Assembly: GCF_954871325.1 (NCBI RefSeq)
Contig: NC_088776.1
Span: 7,013,985 to 7,077,984, forward strand
Length of the DNA stretch: 64,000 nucleotides
Reading direction: 5' to 3'
DNA from: Gordionus sp. m RMFG-2023
Taxonomy: Eukaryota > Nematomorpha > Gordioida > Chordodea > Parachordodidae
Made by a program: the position numbers and the translations under genes. This document shows positions 49,183 to 58,374 of this stretch, piece after piece. Under the pieces are notes generated by a model. It did no database searches and was not told the DNA's origin. It saw only the letters and a program-made list of their open reading frames with translations. Within the stretch, counting starts at the first letter, position 1, and each line of letters opens with the position of its first letter.

Positions 49183-49211
49183 CCCGTCATTTTTGACGGG
49201 TTATCAACTAG
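49183..49211 (+). terminator. Helitron 3' terminal hairpin and CTAG
   Basis: A 7-bp perfect stem, CCCGTCA/TGACGGG, with a 4-T loop, then TTATCAA and CTAG. In Helitrons this hairpin marks the end of rolling-circle strand transfer. Confidence 0.88.
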
Positions 49212-49280
49212 TAACTTAATAATTTTAATAAAACATTATTCTTGTTTACAATTTGAATAATTCATTTTTTTACTAACGCA

Positions 49281-49460
49281 AAAATGCAACAACATCTTTT
49301 TTAGCTTTACAAATATCTGAAGATAATCCCACAATTCCTAGAGAGTTGATCCTAATGTTGACTCCTATGCACGTTCAGTGCATTGAAATTATTTATAATT
49401 TGCTTTTATTTTAGAAAACAGACCCTATCTTAACCTCTTAAAAGCTGAACAAATTTTGGT
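49281..49460 (+). pseudogene. Copy 1 of a duplicated two-exon module
   Basis: After an acceptor-like TCTTTTTTAG comes an open segment LQISEDNPTIPRELILMLTP, then GTTCAGTGCATT... and TTTATTTTAG before AAAACAGACCC. The same layout recurs at 50280-50510 with conserved reading frame (LPISDDIPIIARELNLILSP). Confidence 0.5.
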
Positions 49461-49646
49461 TAATCTATCATTGCAAAAGATGGCTCTTATGAGCAAAATA
49501 AATATTCCAAAGATCACAAAGTTTAAAATTCTACCAACAATAAGTTAGTAAAAAGTAATGTCATTTATTTTTAAATTAAAAATATATATAGAAATAAAAT
49601 TAATATTAAAATTAACATATCAAATATAAAATAAAATAAAACAATA

Positions 49647-50125
49647 TTATATAAAAACGAAGGTGGGACTACAAGTTTCCAAAAAACATGAGTAATTATA
49701 TTTTAAAATAGTGATTTGAAAGTTTTGTTTTAAAAAATAGAATTCTTTTGGTTCTGATGTAAGGGCTCTTGTCTTATCCCCTATATTTTTTAAGAACTTT
49801 AAAGTTCCGCTTGGCATATGTCCAAGGGAAGAGATTACGATCGGTGTAAAAATATAATTTGTGAATTTGGAATATTTCATTGTTTTTTTTTCTCGGCTAT
49901 ATCAACCGGATTAGAATTTAAATTTTTTGGGAAAGAAGATACGCATGTGAAGTCCCAAATTAAGGATTTCCCTAAAGACCAAGGCACGGAAGTTAAGCCA
50001 TCTGGTCTTAAGCTATCATCTAATGATAAATTTGTAGGCTCCAGGATGTTTGGTATTCGGGCCCTGGTAAGAGAACGGCTAATAGCTAAATTAATTGCTG
50101 CATGCCTTGCATGCCTGCCTTGACT
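49647..50125 (-). mobile_element. LINE 3' fragment, same family as 16759-20745
   Basis: On the minus strand: RIPNILEPTNLSLDDSLRPD, then a GKSLIWDFTCVSSFPKN stretch and NYIFTPIVISSLGHMPSGTL, matching the C-terminal nuclease-like region and tail of the first LINE. It lies between two copies of the small-exon module and likely split or joined them. Truncated at its 5' side, as is common for LINEs. Confidence 0.8.
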
Positions 50126-50279
50126 ATATATACAATTTAGACCATGTCTCCCTTTGGAGTCAACTAATATATATTAAATATATATATACACTAAAAATGC
50201 ATATATGTTTATTTATTTTTATAAGTTTTTATAATTTATTATTATTAAACATTTTTACTTATACTTTCTCATTTTATAT

Positions 50280-50510
50280 TACATCTGTTTTAGCTTTACC
50301 AATATCTGATGATATTCCAAAAATTGCTGGGGAGTTGAACTTAATATTTATACTTTCTTACATTTTAAATTACATCTGTTTTAGCTTTACCAATATCGGA
50401 TGATATTCCCATTATTGCTAGAGAATTGAACCTAATATTGTCTCCTCTGCAGGTTCAGTGCATTATTAATATTATTATATTTTTATTTTAGAAAACAGGC
50501 CTTATCTTAA
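50280..50510 (+). pseudogene. Copies 2 and 3 of the duplicated small-exon module
   Basis: A first partial copy (50285-50350: LPISDDIPKIAGELNLIF) and a second, fuller copy (50375-50510: acceptor TCTGTTTTAG, exon LPISDDIPIIARELNLILSP, donor CTGCAG/GTTCAG). A 39-nt intron ends TTTATTTTAG, and a second exon starts AAAACAGGCC. The intron size matches the host genes of this window. The protein is not recognised. Confidence 0.5.
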
Positions 50511-50639
50511 TCCCTCTTAATTTTGATTAATTAGTCATTGCTAAACAAAGAAAGAGATGCCAAATTAATCATCCTTCCTTATTAATTTATTTACATATTC
50601 ATTTTCCTTTCTATTTTCCTACCTATTTCTTCGTATTTA

Positions 50640-51600
50640 CCATCCTTTCCCTTTTAATTGCTCACTATCTTCCCCTTTCTTCTCTTTCTCTTCCTTTTTT
50701 CCCTTTTCTTTCCTTACCATTTTTTTTCCTTCTCCTTTCGCCTTCGCCTTTCTCTTTTCTTTTCTTTTCTTTTCTTTTCTTTTCTTTTCTTTTCTTTTCT
50801 TTTCTTTTCTTTTCTTTTCTTTCCTTTCCTTTCCCTTTCTTCTTTTTCATTGCCATTTTTCTTTTTCCTTTTCCTTTTTATCCTTTTTTCTCCATTTTCT
50901 TTTCCTTTTTTCCTTTTCCTTTTCCCTTTTAATTTCTTTTCCATATTCCTCATTTCTCTTTTCATTTTCCTTTCCCTTCTCCCTTCTCCTTTCTCTTTTG
51001 CTTCATTTCCCTTCTCCTTTCTTCTATCTGTTTTCCTTCCTTTCTCTTTTAATTTATCTTATTACATTCCCCTTTCTTCTCTTTTCCTCTCTTATTCTTC
51101 CTCATTTTTATCTTTCTTTATTTTTCCAATCCCTTTTTTTTCTTTCCACTTTCCTTTACCGTTTTCTTTCCCTATTCCTATTTTTACTTATTTATTTTTT
51201 CACTTTTTCTTCCCCTTTTTCTTTATTTTATTTTCCCTTTTCTTTTTCTTTCCCCTTTTCTTTACTTTTTTCTTCATTCTCCTTTTCCTAGCTCTTTTTC
51301 TTTTCCCACTTTCCTTCTTCTTCTACCAGTTCTTACCTTTTTATTTTATTTTCCTTTACATATTTATTTTACTTTTTCTATTTTCCTACCCTTTATCTTA
51401 TCCTCAACTTTTCATAACCCTTTTTCCTTTCCCCTCTCTCTTTTTTTTGATTTCCTTTCCATATTCGTTTTTCCTTCTATTTCCCTTCAGTTCCCCTTGA
51501 ATTCTATTATAACCTTTCTTTTTCTTTTTTTTTCCTTTATTACCCCTTTCTTTTTATTTCATTTTTTTCCTTTCCCCTTTTCTTTCCCTTTATCTCTTCT
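50640..51600. repeat. ~950-bp pyrimidine-only tract on the plus strand
   Basis: Almost no purines over the stretch. It includes a pure (TTTTC)n run at about 50754-50822 and degenerate TTTTCC/TTCCTT repeats either side. Long open frames on both strands (50658-51500 + and 50665-50965 -) are a trivial result of the composition. Confidence 0.92.
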
Positions 51601-51604
51601 CTTA

Positions 51605-52230
51605 AGAAAAGCACTTCTGTGTACCAGGTCTATATGACAAAAATTGGGCAGCGCCCATGTAACAGACTATTAAAATGGATAGCACATTCATACGATAAGA
51701 TTTATTGTTAAAAAAATAGGCAAAAACGAGCAGCACTTCCATGTATTTAGGTTTTGCTTTAATCCGCACACTTTTATAAGTTACACAAACCGTGTACTTC
51801 CCTTTTAAAAAACCCACACGTTTAGACACAAAACACATAAACCAACATAAAACCAATATAATATTAAGTATCTCTTACTCGTTAATTGCTAATATTAACA
51901 GTAATAAATATTTTCAGAAGGGATATGATTTAATTTGTATTTAATTTCATATTTTTAAATCAAATAATTTTATTTTCCAAAAACAATAATATAACGATTT
52001 AGTAATAAGATTTTACAATTTGAAAAAATTATTTAAATAAAATATATTAATTTTGATAATGATGACTTGACAAAATAACAAAAAAAAATAACAATGAATG
52101 CGCAAAATCCCTCCCCCCCCCCTACCCAATATATATGACAATTTTCTTGTTGAAATAATATACAACTGTTTTTTGTATACAATTTACTTTTACCGAAAGA
52201 TATATATTAAGACATTATTATTGAGTGATA
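51605..52230. other. Stretch between the pyrimidine tract and hAT-B2
   Basis: The GC-richer part (51605-51850) includes an 84-aa minus-strand frame with no family features and two similar blocks with GCAGCACTTCC/GCACTTCTGTG. The remainder is AT-rich with a run of ten C at 52113-52122. Confidence 0.35.
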
Positions 52231-52849
52231 TTCTTAATCAGGGTTGCTAGGCCAAAATTTTCAAATTGCGGGATAATTTTGATATTATGTGGGAGAAATA
52301 TAAAAATTGCGGTAGAAATATAAAAATTGCTAAAAAAAATTTTGCGGGCAAACCCGCCCTTCGGCCGGGAAATTGAATTGATTTAATTATTCGCCTATTA
52401 TTTTTTATTTAGTTTATATAAATACAAAGTCGGTATTTTCAAAATAAAATAACATCTTGGTTTATTAAAATATATTAATTTATAAAAAAAACCAATGATC
52501 TTTTTTAAATATAAAAGAGTGTAAACAAGATAAAATTTTATATAAAAAACGATTTTAATTTTTTAAAAATATATTTTATGCGAATGTCCAGTAAAACGAC
52601 CGCAATTGGAAATCTACCGTGTGTGTATAACATTATAGGGATTTAATTATCACGTATCACGTTTAAATACATAATAAGGTACTCCAAAAATAAGAAATAA
52701 TACAGATGCAACTACAGTTGCGGCAATTGTAAACACTTATCTTTACAAAATTCACAGAGATACTTATCCTCATAATGTTGGTAGAATTTTTTTCCCATAA
52801 TATTTAACGAACTCTAATATAAATAAAAACTATACTTGTAGAACAAAAA

Positions 52850-53420
52850 TGAGCAAAACTATCATCAATGTTTTATGACCTAAATTCAGGAGGTCAATTC
52901 TTGACGATTTGAAAGATGGACATACATATGCAATTCTATCAGATGCATAAAATAAGGGAAATATTAAAATATCTCCCTCGATCCTTCGCTATTTCATCAA
53001 AATTAAGGTCGTTTCAATAAAACTATTAAATTTTTTCCCCTCAAATAGTGAAAAATTTAAAGACATAGCTAACCTTATAAAGGTAAATATAGCAGATTTG
53101 AGATTATTAATATATTACATGTCAGCTTTCTGATCTGATAATGCCTCAGTGAATTTGGTAAAAACAGAGTGTATTTACAGAATTGAGTCAGCACAATGTT
53201 GGTTGCGATATGTTCCTAATACCCTCCATCGGAATTTTAAAATTTAATAAACCTTTAAAAAAATATTTCTAAAGATTATAAAAGCTGTCCTAATATTTTG
53301 AAATTTTTTTTCAATAATGAATGGCAGAGGTATATTTAGGAATGATTTCACATGTAGGAAATCTACTACATGCTATTAATGTGTAGTTGCAATCTGAAGA
53401 ATCTTAACAAAGATTCACAA
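52850..53420 (+). pseudogene. hAT-B2 transposase, plus-strand partial copy
   Basis: Recognisable pieces are RRSILDDLKDGHTYAIL-like, then FNKPLKKYF and an AINVQLQSEE tail, with several stops. It is the mirror of the minus-strand gene and converges towards it. Confidence 0.65.
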
Positions 53421-53492
53421 AATTATGCTACAGATGTGATCATCATTACAGTTAAAAATTCACAATAAATTTTAAGGGGCCTTTGCTAAAAC

Positions 53493-54179
53493 TTATTTAT
53501 ATTTTATTTGAGATTTAAATAATAGAATTAAATGTTTACCGTCGTTATTGAGATATTTATAAAATTCCTGGCATGACATATTATATATTTGTTTAACCAT
53601 TAGCTCGACCTCTAATGTTGTTAAAGCAATCCGATTTTTCTCCTTTTTCCAGGCAGTCCTCATCAATCTAAAAATGTGCTCTAATGAGGCATTAGAATGA
53701 GGTAAGGAGAAGACATACTCGCATATTTTTTTCAAGCATGGGGATTTATCGTTATTACGAAATTTTTTAACCCATTTCTCCTCTGCTTTTAGAATATTTA
53801 TCTTTAAGTATTTTGACGAATCATAAAAAATAGAGAGAATTACAATCTCCTCAAACAAGACATCAATATCTTTCGGCATTTTTAATATATTTATTAAATT
53901 ATAAAAACCATCAATTGATGGTTTCTGTTTCATGATATTTATACATTTGTAAATAGAGTTATTAAAATCAAATTTTGATTGTAGATATTCTAAAATTGTC
54001 TTAATAAAAATATCTGCATCATTTAAAAATGTATTAATTAGAGTATTATTTGAACATTTTAATATAATATTTTTAGCAATAGCGGCATAATATTTATTAT
54101 CAATTCTTAACTGTAGAGATGAACAGAGCTGTAGCATGATTTTGTGAATCTTTTTAAATAAAAAATATTCTGATTGCAA
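53493..54179 (-). pseudogene. hAT-B2 transposase, C-terminal part
   Basis: 228-aa frame. The N-terminal part is the variable hAT insertion (SEYFLFKKIHKIMLQLCSSL, residues 3-22). The C-terminal third is the dimerisation domain: VFSLPHSNASLEHIFRLMR, then a KNRIALTTLEVELMVKQIYN segment. It follows the N-terminal exons of 54884-54190 on the same strand, but with a frame change between. This is the most complete copy of the family here. Confidence 0.85.
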
Positions 54180-54189
54180 CTGAATATTA

Positions 54190-54890
54190 ACTGCATGAAG
54201 TAGATTTCCTACTTGTGAAACGAATCTTAAATATGCTTCTGATTTTTCAAAATTTTAGGACAGCTTTTAAAATCTCTATTTAAGAAGTATTTTTTTAAGG
54301 GTTTGTAAAATTTTAAAATTATATCGATGGCAAGTATTAATGACAACCACCTGATAGGTATATATCGCAACAACTCACACCATTCCAAGTCAGACCACTT
54401 CACCAACTATTTTAATTCATTAACTCTTTTAGTTGATGAACTAAATTCGTTAAAGCATTTCATCACAATTATTTCGACATCCACAGATAGTACATTCATT
54501 GCTCTTGTAAGAATTATGTAGTATATGGCATATACAGCCAATTGGTATTAATTCAATTGTGCTGCCTCAATTCGGTAACTTTGGTTTTTGCCAAAATTTA
54601 CAGAGGGATTATCAGCGCAGAAAGCTGACATGCTAATCATTGATAACCCTATTTACCATTATGTGGCTAGCTACATCATTGGATTTTTCACTATCCGAGG
54701 AAAATTTTTTAACAGTTTTATGGAAATGTTCTTATTCTTGTTGAAATAGCGAAGTATCGAGGGAAATGTTTTAATATTTTCCTTATTAGATGTATCTGTT
54801 AGAATTTCATATGGATGCCCATCTTTCAAATCGTCTAGAATTGACCTCTAGGATTCAGGTACTAAATAACTTGTGAATGTGATAGCCTTG
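54190..54890 (-). pseudogene. hAT-B2 transposase, N-terminal part (minus strand)
   Basis: Minus-strand pieces include RSILDDLKDGHP, TSNKENIKTFPSILRYFNKN, then (antisense of 54327-54521) the MNVLSVDVEI...WLSLIPAI stretch seen in hAT-B1, and YFLNRDFKSCPKILKN. The empty site ATGTAGCTAGCCACAT for the hAT-B1 MITE lies at about 54660-54680. Confidence 0.7.
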
Positions 54891-55364
54891 CTTGCCACAA
54901 GTAAGGTTTGCGCTTATATTGGAGTTGTTAAATATCATGAAAAAAATATTCGACCCACATTGTGATGATATAGCTCTGTGAATGTTGAACTACATGATAG
55001 ATGTATACGATTTCCGCAAATGTAGTTGCATCTGTATTATTTATTATTTGAGAATATTTTTGTATTTTGATATACTCCCCTGTACTGACTTATATGAATG
55101 AAATGATATTGATTTATTATTGGATAAAAATAAAACAGGATAGAAAGAAATTTACAAATTAGACATGTTTTTAAATATTTAAAAATATAAAAATCATCAA
55201 TTAATGTCTCTCAAAATTATTATTTATATATTAAAAATGTTAAAATTATAAAAAAAATTGCAGGAGAAATTAAAAAATTGCGGTAGATTTTTGCGGGAAA
55301 TTTCCAATCACGGTAGTTTTGCGGGAGAGAGATATCTGCGAGTAAACTAAAAAATTGCGGTATC

Positions 55365-55645
55365 ACCAGTCGTGTTATCATTTTCAATATGTCTTCAAGG
55401 CTATTGCTTCTGATTCATAAAACGAAAAAAAAATATTTAACCTTAAAAAATTTGATAATATATGTACCATTTACTATATTTGAAATACACCTGTTAAATT
55501 CAACCTCTTTTTAATTTTTATATAACCATATTTTTCATGGTTTCAATGAGAATATTTATATTACTATACGACAATAGATAAGAATATAATTTGGATTATA
55601 ATATCATTTTGTTTTTTCTCCCTTCTTTTTTCTTAATTTTTTGAA
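55365..55645. other. AT-rich stretch
   Basis: Nothing supported. Confidence 0.4.
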
Positions 55646-55649
55646 TATA

Positions 55650-55789
55650 CTATTTAAGGACAGGTTTTGAATCCACAATTTGTTTGATTATGTCTTTTAA
55701 AGCTACTATCTCTAATTGAAGCTTTTCTTTATATCGTGAAACTTTGCCTACCATGTCTTTTTCTATTATTGTCTCTCTATTTATCATCT
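55650..55789 (-). CDS. Possible last exon of a coiled-coil host protein
   Basis: On the minus strand, after an AATATAAG acceptor, a 46-codon open stretch reads EMINRETIIEKDMVGKVSRY, then KEKLQLEIVALKDIIKQIVD, and stops at 55652-55650. The heptad-like Leu/Ile spacing suggests a coiled coil. Upstream exons were not identified. Function unknown. Confidence 0.35.
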
Positions 55790-55799
55790 CTTATATTAT

Positions 55800-56550
55800 A
55801 CCAATTATTAATTAAGCATTTGCTTTTTTTCTGAATAATATTTTTGGGCATATGTTGAAATTGTGAAAATATTTTTATAAGACAAGAAATTGGTTATGGA
55901 TTGGTGTAATAAAATAAAAATCGAAATATTTATAAAACGTACCCCCATCAAATTTTAAGAAGCATGCTTTGACCATACCCTCATCTCGTTATAGGGGCCA
56001 CTGTTAGAGCTTTAATTTTACTGAACTATGTAATTCAAGCCAAGAAATATCTGATTTCATTTTGATTGAAAAATTCTATTGAATTAATTTATCTATCAAA
56101 ATTTTATTATAGTCTAGTTAGTTCAAAAAAATGATTAAATTTATTACGTAAAATGCAAGGCATATAGATTCCCATAACCACATATAACAGATATATTAAA
56201 AGGATTATAAAATAAATCTAGAGACATCCCAAAACTTTACTAATATTTAGTATAAATTTTAAACCAATATAATTAATTTATTACATACTCTGTTTAAAAA
56301 TATATAAAATATTATGTTTAAAAATTTAATACATATTCTGTTTAAAAATTTATTATATATTTCAATTTATTCTTGCCAAGTCAACGGATTGCATTGCATA
56401 TTTTGAAATTTAAATTAACAATATGATTAATATTATTTAGAAATTTTTCACATATGGGATTTTATAATTAGCATTCATTCATTCTTTTATTTTTTTTGAA
56501 TATTTTACCAAAAATCACGGAATGCTCTAAAATAAATTAAACAATAGCCT
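55800..56550. other. Upstream region of the sugar-transporter exon
   Basis: AT-rich. Expected to hold the promoter of the plus-strand transporter, but no defined element could be recognised. Confidence 0.4.
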
Positions 56551-56555
56551 TACTA

Positions 56556-57009
56556 ATGTCAAAAGGTGCTCATATACACCCAGAATCCTCTTTATCTAAA
56601 ATTTACCCACTATCACATAAACCATCTCATAATATATCAGATGCAGAAGACAGTTTATTAATTGACAATGCTAAAAGCAAAACGCCTAAATTTGTTTATA
56701 TTATTACAATATTTGCAGCTATCGGAGGGTTTCTATTTGGTTATGATACCGGCGTTATATCAGGAGCAATGCTCCTTCTCAAAGATAATTTTAATTTAAA
56801 TAGTTTATGGCAAGAAACAATTGTAAGTGCAACAATAGGAGCTGCTATAATATTTGCATTAATTGGAGGAATTTTAAATGATATTATTGGGAGAAAAATG
56901 ACCATTATGATAGCCAGCATAATATTTATTTCTGGATCAATGTGTCTAGCATTCGCACTTTCAGAGGTGTCACTTATTATAGGACGAACAATACTTGGTT
57001 GTGGGATAG
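56556..57009 (+). CDS. Proton/myo-inositol-type sugar transporter (MFS), first exon
   Basis: Membrane carrier of the major facilitator superfamily. The 151 codons shown give a ~45-residue cytosolic N-terminus, then TM1 with GGFLFGYDTGVISGAMLLL, TM2 (ETIVSATIGAAIIFALIGG), the loop motif NDIIGRK (family G-R-R/K), TM3 and the start of TM4 (LIIGRTILGCGIG). LWQE and VSATIGAA are close to animal SLC2A13/HMIT, which takes up myo-inositol with H+. The exon ends phase 1 at ATAG/GTTACC. The expected next exon (ASMTVPVYIAE-like) was not found in the remaining 7 kb, so the gene either has a long, repeat-filled intron or is truncated. Other SLC2/inositol transporters are the alternative. Confidence 0.8.
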
Positions 57010-57039
57010 GTTACCAATTATTTTTTTAATATATTTCAT

Positions 57040-57525
57040 TATCTTTTATTAATATAATAAATAAGGATATTGCTTTAACATAAATTTATGATAATGCAGA
57101 CTTAATTATGATATTATTATGTTAATATTAAAAATGAATCAAATCTAGTGAAGGTTATAGTTGGTTTAAAACCAATTTTTAAATACTGAACCATAAACTA
57201 TAATGTAAAGACCTTGCAGGCCACAATATAAAACCAAACTAGACTTGTCTTACCAATTTTTATTTTGGTTTTTTGAAAAAATTCTTATATATAACAAAAT
57301 AAATAAAATTTATTATATATTAAAAAATAGATCAGATTACTAAGATTATATTGAACATATTGTTCATTAGATATTCCATTTTTTAAGGCATGATCCAATA
57401 TATATGTTAGATTCCACCATTTTGCTTGATATATTATTACAATTATATGTTATTAAGGCACATTATTAGATAATAATTATTTAAAAAGAATAAAGGTTAA
57501 TTAAATGATTTATATTTAATTTAAT
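57040..57525. other. AT-rich, probable intron
   Basis: No exon of the transporter was recognised. Confidence 0.4.
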
Positions 57526-57527
57526 AA

Positions 57528-58370
57528 TTCATCATCATCACCATTGATTTAAAGGCTTATCCTCCTTTACAGAATGTTAGACCTTGTTTTTATAAACAGG
57601 CTCTCCATAGTCTTCTATTGGATACTTCAGACAAATTTAAGCTAGTAAAATGTAGATTTTTCTTCAATACCTTTGCCAATCTTTGCTTGAGTCTTCCTTC
57701 AGACCTCTTGCCACACCTATTTCCAACATTGTTGTTTTCTTAACCAATTTGTTTTATGATGGACATTGCCCTTTCCCCTCAATTGATGTGCTTGTAGAAG
57801 GTCAGAAATCTATACAATACCAATTTTGGGAGATAGCTTAAGGAACTTTTCCCAAGTACATCTAATTCTCTGTGACATTGGTTATTAAGCATATCATATA
57901 GGTAACAAGACTGATCCACTTATAATATTTATGCCTCATAAAATATTGCTCATTGGGACAGTGATATTATTATTGTTGATGTGACTCTTCCGGATAAAGT
58001 TTATATCTCATAACATCTTACCTTTATTCCATGAACATTTTTTACAAATCCAGTTTTTATATACACGACATTGAATAGAATTCCTTCGAACATTTTTTGG
58101 ATAAGCTAGCTACACATGTCTAGGATCATACCATATTTTTTGGTATTATTATTTATCAGTATTTTAGTTTTGGGAAAAATTATTTTTAGACCCTTTTCTT
58201 CCAAAGTGTTACTCCATTGGGCTAGTCTGGCAAGTCGTTCTGTTTGGCTTAATTTGATTAGGACTAAATCACCTACTTGCATGATTTTCCATAGCCCTTG
58301 TCATATATCTTTTATAAATGTTAATTATTATGATGGAGAGAGTGCTCAACACAGATTCTTGATAGCCTAA
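57528..58370 (-). mobile_element. 3' part of a second type of LINE
   Basis: Minus-strand pieces: after the catalytic site, DLVLIKLSQTERLARLAQWS and NTLEEKGLKI...FPKTKIL (about 58270-58135), matching the reverse-transcriptase region following YADD. Further on, GRLKQRLAKVLKKNLHFTSL and NRRLWRAC (about 57700-57580) match the RGRPxxRWxDxVKEDL...RxxWR tail of RTE-like and related LINEs. The end at 57528 is an ATCATCATC run. Broken, probably inserted in the transporter intron. Confidence 0.6.
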
Positions 58371-58374
58371 CTAA

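Larger units (their letters stand above)
41120..49211 (+). mobile_element. Helitron, nearly complete, 8.1 kb
   Basis: A Rep-helicase gene (44164-48156) lies inside. The right end has a stem-loop, CCCGTCA-TTTT-TGACGGG (49183-49200), followed 7 bases later by CTAG (49208-49211) and a T. This is the classic Helitron 3' end. The left end proposed is TCTATATATATAATCC at 41120, preceded by A, giving insertion between A and T. The 5' end is an inference; the 3' end is strong. Confidence 0.85.
52239..55360 (-). mobile_element. hAT-B2, second copy of the inverted-dimer hAT, opposite orientation
   Basis: Left end CAGGGTTGCTAGGCC matches the reverse of the hAT-B1 right end. At the right the similarity to the hAT-B1 left end stops at about 55360, some 38 bp short of the terminus, so no TSD can be read. 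Left arm (about 52239-53420) carries the transposase start on the plus strand. Right arm (55360-54190) carries it on the minus strand, followed inward by the full C-terminal part. It lacks the MITE and the LTR element found in hAT-B1. Confidence 0.88.

Noticed and set aside
50658-51500. 280-aa plus-strand open frame rich in F, L and S, and Lys/Glu-rich frames on the minus strand
   Set aside because: Caused by the pyrimidine-only tract, which cannot encode stops in some frames. No protein feature.
54327-54521. 64-aa plus-strand frame (and its counterpart on the minus strand at 32893-33087)
   Set aside because: Exact antisense of the hAT-B transposase segment, so a shadow.
55630-55637. TTCTTAAT, identical to the 8 bp before hAT-B2
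   Set aside because: It is 270 bp beyond the end of hAT-B similarity and not next to a CCCTG terminus, so it is taken as chance in AT-rich DNA.
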